This document shows positions 24,065 through 34,365 of a DNA stretch of 64,000 nt, piece after piece. The notes beneath the pieces were generated by a model, which was given only the letters and a program-made list of their open reading frames with translations, was not told where the DNA came from and made no database searches. Each line of letters begins with the position of its first letter. Position 1 is the stretch's first letter. The stretch is from Struthio camelus (taxonomy: Eukaryota; Chordata; Aves; Struthioniformes; Struthionidae). Where the stretch lies: assembly GCF_040807025.1 (NCBI RefSeq), contig NC_090968.1, positions 1,736,001 through 1,800,000 on the forward strand, written 5' to 3'. Made by a program: the position numbers and the translations under genes.

Positions 24065-24070
24065 TTTATT
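24065..24070 (-). promoter_or_regulatory. FAHD2A: FAHD2A polyadenylation signal AATAAA
   Basis: TTTATT on the plus strand is AATAAA on the minus strand, 57 bp after the FAHD2A stop. Cleavage is expected about 15-25 bp further on, near 24040-24052, so the FAHD2A and GPAT2 3' ends should abut or nearly abut. Confidence 0.8.
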
Positions 24071-24126
24071 GAAGGCGTTTGAGGCACGGGGAGGCGGTCG
24101 CGTCGCAGCGGCGGGGCTCAGCGTCT

Positions 24127-25910
24127 TCACACCACCTTGTTCCGGATGGTGCCCAGCTCCTCGATTTCGCACTGCACCACGTCTCCTCTCTGCAAGGGGC
24201 AGGGAAACGCTCGTGGCGCCGGGCTCCGCTTCGCCCTGAGCGCTCGCAGGAAGGAGCGGGGGGCTCCTTACAGGAATCTCCCGCCTCTTTCCCATTTTCC
24301 CTGCCTGCAAGAGCTGGAAAGCAACCTCCACAGTTGGCATGGGAGCCCTAAGCGCCCGGCCGCGAGGCAGCCAGGGGGGAAACGGCGCAAGGGAAAGCGG
24401 CCACAGGGTTTTTGGCTGGGGGAGGCCATGTCTCCTCCTCCCGGAGGACTTGCTGGGAGCCCAGGATGGGAAAGCGTTTGGGGTATCGGGTAGCTCTGTG
24501 CTGAGGGGCTTATGGTATCTAAGCCGCGAGGGAGGAAAATCTCCGCTCTCCCCTGCCACAAGCCCCGCGGCTGACCCCGCTCCCCAAGCCCCACCGCTCA
24601 CCTTGAGAAACACGGGGGGTTTCCGGAAAACCCCCACGCCGGGAGGCGTTCCCGTGAGGAAGACGTCGCCGGGGAACAGCGTGACGAACCTGGGGGGAGC
24701 GGGCACCATCAGCCGCAAGCCCGAACCTGCGAGCAGGAGCCCGAGCGGGTCCCGCCGAGCCGGGCGTACCGGGAGACCCAGGCGATGAGCGTCGGCACTT
24801 TGAAGATGAGCTGGCTCGTGTTGCTGCTCTGCATGAGCTGCCCGTTGACGCTGCAGCGGATGCCCAGGTTGTTGAAATCTGCCGGGCGGAGGAACGACGT
24901 CAAGCTCGACCGGGTTGCTTTCACCCCGGGAAGCCGGCCGGTAAAACGCAGCCGCTTCGACGGGGCAGAGCACGGGCAGCTCGGAGCAAGGCAACCGCCC
25001 TGCTTAGCTGCCAAAAAGCTGCCTCAACTCCGGCACTCGGTCCTTGACCTCACCTCTCACCGCGTCCTTGGTGACCAGGGCTGGGCCCAGGGGACAAAAG
25101 GTGTCGAAGGTTTTTCCCAGCAGCCACTGCCGCCCGTTCCTCTTCATCTGCCAGTCCCGGGCGCTGACGTCGTTGGCGACGGTGAAGCCGGCCACGTGGT
25201 CCAGCGCCGCCGCCTCGGCGATGTGCTTGCCCTTCTTCCCGATGACGAAGGCCAACTCCACCTCCCAGTCGACCTCCTGGGAGAGAAGGAAAAGGCTGGG
25301 CTGGGGGTGGGGAGCCCGAGGACGGTCGAGGCCTTCGGCCTCGCTCGCGGCACTCCCCCGCGCCGCTACGCACGCCGCTCTCGGCCGGGTGCGCGATGTC
25401 GTCGAAGGGGCCCGCGATGGCGCTGGGGAACTTGCTGAAGATGATGGGCTCCTTGGGGATCTTGACATCCTGCTCCAAGCAGTGATCCTTATAGTTCATC
25501 CCCACGCAGATCACCTTGTCGGGGCCGGTGACGGGAGCCAGGAGCGTCACCTCGGCGCGGGGCAGGCGGTGCCGGCCCGACTCCTGCGCCCTGCGTGGCA
25601 CGGAGGGCTCAGCCCCGTGGCGCGGGTGACCCCTCCAGCCCCGGGGTCAGGGGGAGGGGGACAGGGAAGGGGACAGCACCGACCTGCGAGCCGCGGCCAG
25701 GCCAGCATCCCCTGTCTCCAGGAAGGCACGCATGGTGCGGGGCAGCGCCGGCTCACAGGCGCTCAGGTCCACCACGCTGCCCCCCTCCTCCTCCAGCCCC
25801 AGGTGGGGCTCAGCACCCGGCGCCGGCCGGAACTGCACCAGCCGCATGGTGCGGGAGCCCGCCGGCGGGCGCAGGGCGGCGAGGAGGGCACCACGGGTCA
25901 GCACCCGCAT
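24127..25910 (-). CDS. FAHD2A: fumarylacetoacetate hydrolase domain-containing protein 2
   Basis: Mitochondrial FAH-fold enzyme; family members have been reported to act as oxaloacetate keto-enol tautomerases (family knowledge). Minus-strand exons in coding order: 25910-25684, 25590-25374, 25276-25054, 24878-24770, 24689-24602, 24189-24127; phases join to give 308 residues, close to the human 314. Landmarks: an Arg/Leu-rich N-terminus suited to mitochondrial import, [20 protein letters not shown], the metal-ligand region EVDWEVE from residue 149, [50 protein letters not shown] and the ending [14 protein letters not shown]. The start at 25910 gives the presequence; an internal Met before RLVQF would give a cytosolic form. 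Human has FAHD2A and FAHD2B duplicates, so the symbol here stands for the single FAHD2 locus. Converges with GPAT2. Confidence 0.95.
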
Positions 25911-26095
25911 CCGGGCTGGGGGGACCCCCCGCGCTTCCGGGGCTGGGGGTGGCCTAGCGAGGAAAAGGGCGAGCGGATCCCTCCTGGGTGAGCAGATCCT
26001 GGGGCCCAGCAGGTCCCCAGGGTGACAGCAACGCCCTGGTGCGGGGGAGATGGTGCCCACGGGGATGGCTGCCTCGTGTCAAGGGTGGGGAGGGA

Positions 26096-26500
26096 CTACT
26101 GGATCCCAGGGGATTCCCCCTGATCCTTCACAGCCCAGATTCCTGGGGATCTCCCCTGATCCTGGGAGACATCCCCAATCCTGAGGCATCCCCCCAGTCC
26201 TGCAGAGCCTGAGGAGTTCCCCCAGTCCCAGGGGATCCCCTGATCCTGAAGAGCCCAGATCCCAGGAGATCCCCCCGATCCTGGGGGGTCCCCCCCGATC
26301 GTGCAGAGCCCAGAGCCTGGGGGTTCTCCCCGATCCCAGGGGATCCCCTCATCCCACCGAGCCCTGATCCTGCGGGCTTCCCCCTCCGCGATGCCGGGAG
26401 ACACCCCAATCCTGCACAGCCCGGATACCGGGGGATCCCCCGCCCCGATCCCGCACAGCCTCGATCCCGCGGGATTCCTCCCCTTATTCCGGGATCCCCC
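26096..26500. repeat. degenerate GATCC-rich minisatellite upstream of FAHD2A
   Basis: Irregular units of about 35-40 bp built from GGGGATCCCCCGATCCTG and CAGAGCCC. Copies are diverged, with decay increasing toward the CpG island on the right. GGATCC and GATCC are strongly over-represented. It lies between the FAHD2A coding start and the candidate promoter, so it may be within the first intron or 5' UTR. Confidence 0.8.
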
Positions 26501-26639
26501 CAGCCCCCCCGGTCGCGCGCAGCCCCGATCCCGGGGGACCCCCCCCCCGCTCCCGGCCCCCTCCCCAGCGCCGCCCGCCGCGGGCAGCGGCCCCGCCCGC
26601 ACGGGGGGATCCCGGGGCCGCGCGGGGGATCCCCGGGGG

Positions 26640-26960
26640 GGGGGCGGGGATCCCCGCCACCGCGCTACGTCACCTGCCGCGTCACTCCTCTTCCGGGCGC
26701 GCGCCGACCCCGCGCCGCCCGCGTGACAGCCGGGGCGCCGAATCCCCGCCCCTCCGCGGGCGGGCCAATGGGAACGCGACGGGGGCGGGGCTGCGCGCTG
26801 GGCCGCGCCCCCTGCCCACCGAGCAGGGGCGGGCGTTGCTAGGATACGGGCGGCGGCCGCCATGATACCGCCACCGGGGCTGCCGCTGCCGCCATGATAC
26901 CGCCACCGGGAGCGCGGGGCGGGCGGGGGCGAGGGGCGGGCCCGGAAGGCCGCGAACAGA
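26640..26960. promoter_or_regulatory. CpG-island promoter, probably of FAHD2A
   Basis: GC/CpG-rich DNA with a CRE half-site ACGTCA at 26667-26672, an ETS site CTTCCGG at 26690-26696, a CCAAT box at 26765-26769 and an X-box-like GTTGCTAGGATAC near 26835. A 23-bp block beginning GCCGCCATGATACCGCCACC is tandemly duplicated (26856 and 26889). It sits about 0.7-1 kb upstream of the FAHD2A start, fitting a non-coding first exon. Motif presence only; start sites not known. Confidence 0.55.
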
Positions 26961-27230
26961 AGCCTCAGGGCCTCACGACGCCCCGTTGATCCCACCCGGG
27001 ACCCCTCTGGAGCAATCACGGCCTCCCGATGAGGGGCCGCGGGCCCGGAGGGGCTTAACGGCACCGGCAGGGCCGAGGCTGCCACGGCGGCTCCGCTCCC
27101 GGCAGCTCCCGCAGCGCTCACACCGGGCCAAACGGGAAACCGGGCGTCGAGGCGGGCCGGCCGCCAGGCCCTCGCTGCCGCCCGGCCGCGAAACCGGACG
27201 CCCCGCGCCAGCCCCTTTTCCCGAGTTTCT

Positions 27231-27236
27231 TTTATT
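27231..27236 (-). promoter_or_regulatory. KCNIP3: KCNIP3 polyadenylation signal AATAAA
   Basis: TTTATT on the plus strand, 133 bp beyond the KCNIP3 stop codon, is a canonical minus-strand hexamer. Cleavage is expected near 27210. Confidence 0.75.
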
Positions 27237-27368
27237 AAAACCTCGGGCGCCCGGGCGTCGCGGGGAAGGGGGGGGGGCCGCGGAGCGGGGCCGCGGCCTT
27301 CCCGGCTGGGCCTCCCCCCCCCCTCCCCGAGTCCCTCGTGCCCTCGGGTTTGCTGGGCGGCCGGCGCT

Positions 27369-30300
27369 CTAGATGGTGTTCTCGAAGATCTGCATGGAGC
27401 TCATGATGTCCTCGTCCTAGGAGAGGAGAGAGGCATCGAGGCGCCGCCTCTCGGCCCCCCGGCAACGCGATAGCGCCGGCCGCCGCCGCCGGAGAGGAGG
27501 ACAGCAGCGATGAAGGTCCCCCCCCCTCCCCACCATCCCGGGCCGCTCACCTTCTGGCACGTCTCCAGGAACTCCTCGAAGGTCACCACGCCGTCCCGGT
27601 TCCTGTCCATTTTCTGCGAGGCCAGCAGGCGCTCAGCGGGGACGTCTCCGTCCGTCCCCCGGCCGCAGCGATGGTTCCCCCCCCCCCCCCCCGCCCCAGC
27701 CAGCCGGCTATCCGTGCTTGTCCAGCTCGGCGGTCCCCGCGCGGAGGTCGCGCCGGAGCCCCCCCTTCCCTCCTCATCCTCGAGGACCTTCGCGGCGAAT
27801 GCCCCGGCCGCCTGCCGGGAGGCGCCGGCCAGCCTTACCTGGAAGAACTTCTCCACGTGCTCGGCGGGCGCGTTGTCCTTCAGGATGGGGTAGGTGCAGC
27901 GCCCCATCATGTCGTAGATGGACTTCATGATCTCCAGCATTTCCTGGGGGGTGGGGGGGGTCCGGGCGCCAAGGCAGCGTGCGACCCTCTGCCCCTTCTC
28001 CGCCTCCCTAGAAACCCCCCCTCCCCACCGGCACGTCCCCTCCCGCCAACACCCCCTCGAACGGGGGCGAGCGGCCGCGCTCGGGAGAGCTGCCTCCTTC
28101 CTCGCGCCACCTCCGAACCTCCCCGGCCGCCCCGCGCGGGTACCTCCTTCGTGATGTAGCCGTCTTTGTTAATGTCGTACAGGTTGAAAGCCCAGTTCAG
28201 CTTCTCGTGCACCGTCCCTCGGAGCAAGACGGAGAGGCCGACGACAAAATCCTGCGAGAGCGACCCCGGGGGGCACCCGCCAGAGCCCGGGAAGGACGTT
28301 CGTCCCGCCTGGCCTCAGCCTTTTATCCCCGCGTGTCTCCCGAAAGAGGCGCCGCCGCCGTCCCTGCCCTCCCCAGCGCGCCAGCTCTCGACCCTCTCGA
28401 AAGGTGACGCGTAACTGCCATCGATTGCGGCGCGCACGGCGGAGTTTTCCTATTGATTGGCGCTTCTATTCTCGCACCTATCTATTTTTAATCGCTTCGC
28501 TAAAACCGACGCCAGCCCCCGCCCTCCAACCCCTGCCGCAGCGGCTGTAACTCCTGAGAGTCCGTCGCGGCCGCCGACGCGCGGCGCCTTCGCCGTTCAC
28601 GAAAGCTGATTTCCCCGGCGGACGCGTTCGAAGGAGGGCAGCGCGGAGACGCCGACCTCGCCGCCCGGCGTCCCGCGGCGCTTTGCCCAGCCTCGAGGAG
28701 CGAGCGGGCCACAGCGCGGCGCGGACTTGCGCCCTATCGACTTCGTGACGAACTCGGCGGCCGTAAATAGCCTCGCGCGAAGCCTTTGGCCGCTCCGCCG
28801 CGCGAACGCGGCTCCGGCAGTTTCTGCTGAGCTGCAGAAATTAAATTGCAAAGTCGCAAATTGATTTTTTGGGGAGTTGGGAGGGGGGGGGAACCTGAGC
28901 TGTGCCAAGCGCCTCGCAAGCCTCCCGGAAGGCCCAGCTGAGTTTCGAGGCTCGACCGCACGAGGCTGAGGAGCAATATCTGATGAATCACCGCGCTGGG
29001 CGTGCTTACAGCCCTGCGGGGCGGCCGGGCTGGGAGCTGCGGGCGGGGAAACCTGCAGGTCGCCGCTCAAGGACTCCAGCGCCGCGCTCGCAGCGGGCTC
29101 CCGGCGCCTTTCGGCCCTGTAAGAGAGAGCGGCGGCGGCGATATCCCGGCAGCCCCCGCCGCCGCCGCGCTCACCTGAAAGCAGATGGCCCCGTTGCCGT
29201 CCACGTCGAAGGCGTTGAACAAGAAGTGAGCGTACGTGGTCGCGTCTGCCGGGGTTAGGGGGGGGAAGAGAGGCGCCAGCCGCTGACCCACTGAGGCCGC
29301 GGCTCCGTGGCGCGTCTGGCCCCGGGTTTTTGGGGCGTTTCGCCCAATGGACGCATCCCCAAGGTGGGGGTGAGGGGCTGGAGCGTCCCTCCCCAAACCG
29401 CCTCCCTTTCCCCTCCGGCCTCGGGCGGCCCCCCAACTCACCGCCCTGCGGGAAGAACTGCGAGTAAATGAGCTTGAAGGTCTCCTCGTCTACGAGGCCG
29501 CTGGGACACTCCTGGGGAGCGGAGCGAGCGCCCGATTAAGCCCAAATCACGCGCCGGAGCCGCCGCCTGCTCGCGAGCTGGGGCCGGGGGCGCCGACGAC
29601 ACTCACGCTCTTGAAGCCCCGGTAGAGGGATTGCAGCTCCTTCTTGGTGAACTTGGTCTGCGCCTGCAGCTGCTCCAGCCCCTCGGGCTGGTGCCGGACG
29701 GCCGAAAGCTCGAAATCGCTGTCGCCGCCGTCTGCGGAGAGACGGGACGGCGAGCGGTTGCCGAGGACGGGCCCGACTGCCGGCCCCGAGGCGAATTTTT
29801 CGCCGCCGGCCGACTCGCCCGATTTGGGGATTTTTTTCTCTTTGGGCTTTCGGGAAACTTTGGCGGCTGCGGGAGGACGGCGCCGGCTTCGTGACACCTC
29901 CCTAATGGGCTGGGAGCTTAATTAAGGGGCAGAGGGAGCGCCAGGAAGGGGTGGGATGGTCGCTTTGCGGTTGGAGGGGGACGCAAAGACCCCGCAGCCA
30001 CCGGGGAGCCGGCGGGAGCCTCGCGGCGGGCATGGAGCGGCTCTCAGCCCACCGCCGCTTGGAAGGAAACCCGACCCGGAGCTCCGGGCTCGGCCGCCGC
30101 TCCGGGTTTAATCGCGCGAGCCGCTGCAGCGGCGTTTGCTGACGGTTTCTGCCAGTGAGAAAATTGATGCCCGTAGCGAGGGCGCCGCTCCGGGCTGCTT
30201 TCCCGGGCAGCTGGCTAGCCTCCGGCGGGGAATTCCCACGGGCGAGGAGCAGCCTGGAGACGAAACGCCGCCGGGTTTGGGATTTCCAACGCGATCCCCT

Positions 30301-31356
30301 CGGGCCTTTCGGCGCCGCATCCCGGCCGGCCTCGGAGCCGCCTTGGGGAGGGGGACGGCGAAAGGGGCACGAGAAATCGGGGCTGATGCAGCTCGCTCGG
30401 CCCCGGAGGGGGGGTGACGGCTCTCATCCTGGCCCGGATGGGTGGTTTTATCCCTTTGTACCGCCGCGGAGGGGTTAACGCCGCTCTCTGCTGCCCAGCT
30501 GGGCTTGAGGGGGTGGAAATGGGCACTGCGGAGCTGAACGGGGTCAAGGTGGGCTCGGAGGTCCCCAGCATCAGTCTCAGGGGGTTTTGGAGGTCAACAG
30601 GGACTCAGAGGTCCCTGGCATCCAGTCTGGGGGTCATTTGGGGGGTCAAGGTGGGCTCGGAGGTCCCCAACATCCAGTCTTGGTGGGGTTTTGGAGGTCA
30701 ACATGGACTCAGAGGTCCCTGGCATCCATCTGGGGGGGTCGGGGTGGTCAAGGTAGGTTTGGAGGTCCCCGACATCCAGTCTTGGTGGGATTTTGGAGGT
30801 TGATGTGGGCTTGAAGGTCCTCGGCATCCAGTGTAGAGGGGATTTGGGGGGTCGAGGTGGGCTCGGAGGTCCCCAGCATCCAGTCTTGGTGGAATTTGGT
30901 GGGTGGACACGGGCTCGGCGGTACCCAGCATCCAGTTTAGGGGAGGTTTGGGGGGTCAGTGCGGAGTCAGAGGTCCCCGGCATCCGGTCTGGGGGAGATT
31001 TTGGGGGGGCGACGTGGAGCCGGAGCGTGAGCCGGCCCCCGGGGGAAGGTCAGCGCAAGGCTGGGACATGACGCGGCAAGCGTGCGCGCTTTAAAAATAG
31101 GCTGCGAAGAGCGACGCGGCGCCGGACCCGGGGAGGCCGCCGGCTGCCCCAAACCCTCCAGCAGCCGGGTCGGGTTTGATCCGGGAAAAAAAAAAAAAAG
31201 TGTGGAAAAAGCAAATTTGGGGTTGGAGCGGGGGGCGGGGGGGGGGGGATTACCTTCCACGGAGATGGGCTCCAGGATGCCGAACTGCTTGAGGACGGCG
31301 ATGAAGAGGAGGATGACCACGGCCACGGCGCACAGCTCCATGCCCTGGATGCCCAT
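27369..31356 (-). CDS. KCNIP3: Kv channel-interacting protein 3 (calsenilin/DREAM), KIS-type N-terminus
   Basis: EF-hand protein of the neuronal calcium sensor family that binds Kv4 channels and presenilins, and has also been described as a DNA-binding repressor (family knowledge). Exons in coding order: 31356-31254, 29731-29607, 29511-29442, 29245-29175, 28251-28144, 27943-27839, 27613-27551, 27416-27369; phases join to 230 residues. Exon 1 encodes [20 protein letters not shown] followed by [12 protein letters not shown], a hydrophobic segment like the membrane-spanning KIS domains of KChIP4a and KChIP3x. It splices in frame (G plus AC) to the conserved core [22 protein letters not shown] loops: degenerate EF1 in [12 protein letters not shown], then [22 protein letters not shown] and [12 protein letters not shown]. 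The ending [15 protein letters not shown], with Ser-Ser before Met-Gln, identifies paralogue 3. The classical N-terminal exon was not found. Confidence 0.95.
30530..31010. repeat. about 60-bp minisatellite in KCNIP3 intron 1
   Basis: Around eight diverged units containing GGGCTCGGAGGTCCCCAGCA then TCCAGTCTTGGTGGG and TTTTGGAGGTCAA. Unit length is irregular, about 58-62 bp. Wholly within the first intron of KCNIP3. Confidence 0.85.
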
Positions 31357-32105
31357 GGCTGGGCCGGCCGGCCGGGAGCCCCCACCATGCGCCCCGAGGC
31401 CACCCGAACGGGCGCCACCGGCCGGACCGGCACCCCGGGCTGGGGGATCGGGCTGCAGGCGCCTCGGCCGGGCCCCGGCGAGGCTCTGGGCGAAGCCGAC
31501 GGCTCCGGCGCCTGCAGCCCCCGGGCGGGCGGCCGGCCAGCGCCCGCGGGGCCGCCCCGCCGCACACCTCCGCCTCCCTCCATCCCTCCTTCCTTGGCAC
31601 GGGCCCACGGCGCCGCCGGCGGCAGCGGGGCACCCGCTCCCCCACTTCCAACCTGGCTCTTTATATATCTATCTCTATATATGTTTTCTTCCCCTCTCCA
31701 CCTTTTATTTCCTCCCGCAGGCCCGGGGCGGCGGGGGGGGGGGGGGATTTGGTGTAACGAGCGTGAGCATTCTCAGCTCAGATGAGGGCGAACCCCCTCC
31801 ATCCCCAAATCACGAAAGGCGGGGAAGCCCTGGCGTCTCCCCTCAGAGGTGGCCGCGGGGCAGAGCGAGCGGGGTTGGAGGGGGGGGTTGGCAGGCCATC
31901 AGCGGAGGCAATTAGCGGTGTGAATTATTAACGAGCAGCCGGGGCCGGGTTGGTTTAATAAAGGATGAGTAAGCAGGCGGCGGCCCCCCCACCCCACCCC
32001 GGGCGCACTGGAGCCTGGCGTGGGGGGAAACTGAGGCACGGGGGCCCAGGCGTCCGGGAAGGGGGCTGTGCCCGCGCCCCTGTGTCCCTGTCCCCCCCTC
32101 CCCAG
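31357..32105. other. KCNIP3 upstream region, no further exon recognised
   Basis: CpG-rich immediately upstream of the KCNIP3 first exon (31370-31640), which suits a promoter for the KIS-type isoform, then a TATATCTATCTCTATATATG tract near 31663-31684, a G-run at 31730-31746 and single-copy DNA to 32105. No exon for the classical KCNIP3 N-terminus was recognised here on the minus strand. Confidence 0.45.
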
Positions 32106-32109
32106 TGGT

Positions 32110-34150
32110 GATGTGCTGCACCAGCTGGGAGGGAGGGATGGAGGAGGGAAGGATGGAGGGATGAAGAGGGGAGGGAGGAGGAGGAGGGAGGGATGAAGGG
32201 GGGATGGATGGGGATGAAGGGGAGATGGATGGGGGGATGAAGGGAGGAAGGATGGAGGGATGAAGGAGGGAAGGATGGAGGGATGAAGGGAGGATGGATG
32301 GGGATGAAGGGGAAGGATGGGGATGAAGGGGGATGGATGGAGGGATGGAGGAGGGAAGGATGGAGGGATGAAGGGAGGATGGATGGGGATGAAGGGGAGA
32401 TGGATGGGATGAAGGGGAAGGATGGGGATGAAGGGGGATGGATGGAGGGATGGAGGAGGGAAGGATGGAGGGATGAAGGGAAGATGGATGGAGGGATGAA
32501 GGGGGGATGGATGGAGGGATGAAGGGGGGATGGATAGGGAATGGAGGATGAAGGGGGATGGAGAGATGGATGGAGGATGAAGGGGATGGATGAAGAGGTG
32601 AACGGGCAAGGATATAGGATAAAGGGAGATGGATAGAGGGATGGATGGGGATGAAGGGGGGATGGAGAGAGGATGAAGGGGAGGTAGATGGGGGCATGAA
32701 GGAGCCATGGAAGGAGGATAAGGGAGGATGGATGGAAGAAGAAGAGGAGATGAATGGGGGGATGAAGGAGCCATGGAAGGAGGATGGGGGGGTGAATGGA
32801 GGATAAAGGGGGATGGATAGAGGGATGGATGGGGATGAAGGGGGGATGGATAGAGGGATGGATGGGGATGAAGGGGGGATGGAGAGAGGATGAAGGGGAA
32901 ATGACTGGTGGGACAAAGGGGGATGAAAGGAAGATGAGGGGGGATGGACGGGGGATGGATGGAGGATGAGGGGGATGAATGGAGGGATGGATGAGGATGA
33001 AGAGGAGATGACTGGGAGGATGAAGGGGCCATGGATGGAGGATGAGGGGGGATGGATGGGGGGATGGATAGAGGATGAAGAGGAGATGAGTGGGGGGATG
33101 AAGGAGCCGTGGAGGGAGGGTGAGGGGGGATGGATGGAGGATGAAGAGGAGATGAGTGGGGGGATGAAGGGGGGATGGAGGGAGGGTGAGGGGGGATGGA
33201 TGGAGGATGAAGAGGAGATGAGTGGGGGGATGAAGGGGGAATGGAGGGAGGGTGAGGGGGGATGGATGGAGGATGAAGAGGAGATGAGTGGGGGGATGAA
33301 GGGGGATGGAAGGAGGATGAGGGGGATGAATGGAGGGATGGATGGGGATGAAGAGGAGATGACTGGGAGGATGAAGGGGCCATGGATGGAGGATGAGGGG
33401 GGATGGATGGGGGGATGGATGGAGGATGAGGGAGGGATGGATGGGGGATGGATAGAGGATGAAGAGGAGATGAGTGGGGGGATGAAGGAGCCGTGGAGGG
33501 AGGGTGAGGGGGGTGGATGGAGGATGAAGAGGAGATGAGTGGGGGGATGAAGGGGGGATGGAGGGAGGGTGAGGGGGGATGGATGGAGGATGAAGAGGAG
33601 ATGAGTGGGAGGATGAAGGGGGAATGGAGGGAGGGTGAGGGGGGATGGATGGAGGATGAAGAGGAGATGAGTGGGGGGATGAAGGGGGATGGAAGGAGGA
33701 TGAGGGGGATGAATGGAGGGATGGATGGGGATGAAGAGGAGATGACTGGGAGGGTGAAGGGGCCATGGATGGAGGATGAGGGGGGATGGATGGGGGGATG
33801 GATGGAGGATGAGGGAGGGATGGATGGGGGATGGATGGAGGATGAAGAGGAGATGAGTGGGGGGATGAAGGGGGGATGGAGGGAGGGTGAGGGGGGATGG
33901 ATGGAGGATGAAGAGGAGATGAGTGGGGGGATGAAGGGGGGATGGAGGGAGGGTGAGGAGGATGGATGGAGGATGGATGGAGGATGAAGAGGAGATGAGT
34001 GGGGGGATGAAGGGGGGATGGAGGGAGGGTGAGGGGGGTGGATGGGGGGATGGATGGAGGATGAAGAGGAGATGAGTGGGGGGATGAAGGGGGGATGGAG
34101 GGAGGGTGAGGGGGGTGGATGGGGGATGGAGGGAGGGTGAGGGGAGCTGC
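32110..34150. repeat. 2-kb purine-rich minisatellite between KCNIP3 and COX5B
   Basis: The plus strand is almost entirely A, G and occasional T, built from GGATGAAGAGGAGATGAGTG and GGGGGATGAAGGGGGGATGG subunits with GGAGGGAGGGTGAGG. The right part (33100-34130) has a clear period of about 65 bp; the left part is shorter-period and more degenerate. A 758-codon minus-strand open frame across it reads only Pro/Ser/His-rich repeats and is rejected as a gene. Confidence 0.95.
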
Positions 34151-34194
34151 GGGGGAGGGGAGGCCGGGGTCCCACTGGATGGGGGGCGATGGGG

Positions 34195-34365
34195 GCGTGG
34201 CGGTGGCTGCTAGGGGGCGGGGCTCGGGTTGCTAGGGGGCGGGGCTCCGGCGGCCGAGGGGGGGCGGGGCCGAGCGGCCCCTCCCGCGCCGGAAGCGCCG
34301 CTCACTTCCGCCGCCGCCGGAAGCGCTGGGTGCGCGCCCGCCGCCGCCGCTGCCGCCGCCTCGTC
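34195..34365 (+). promoter_or_regulatory. COX5B: COX5B promoter with ETS/GABP and Sp1 sites
   Basis: Two near-copies of GCTAGGGGGCGGGGCTC (near 34207 and 34231) supply Sp1 boxes. Three ETS cores follow close to the start codon: CCGGAAGC at 34289-34296, CACTTCCG at 34303-34310 and CCGGAAGC at 34318-34325, the last two in opposite orientation. Mammalian COX5B is known to depend on NRF-2/GABP, which fits. No TATA box. Start site inferred just upstream of 34366. Confidence 0.75.

Noticed and set aside
26096-27121. 341-codon minus-strand open frame
   Set aside because: Covers the GATCC minisatellite and a CpG island; no family match and poor start context.
29732-29897. open frame extending KCNIP3 exon 2 upstream ([10 protein letters not shown]...)
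   Set aside because: A good acceptor at 29732-29734 and the in-frame join to the KIS exon show this is intron; the translation has no KChIP similarity.
31899-34175. 758-codon minus-strand open frame
   Set aside because: It is a Pro/Ser/His-rich translation of the purine-rich minisatellite, with no domain and no splice context.
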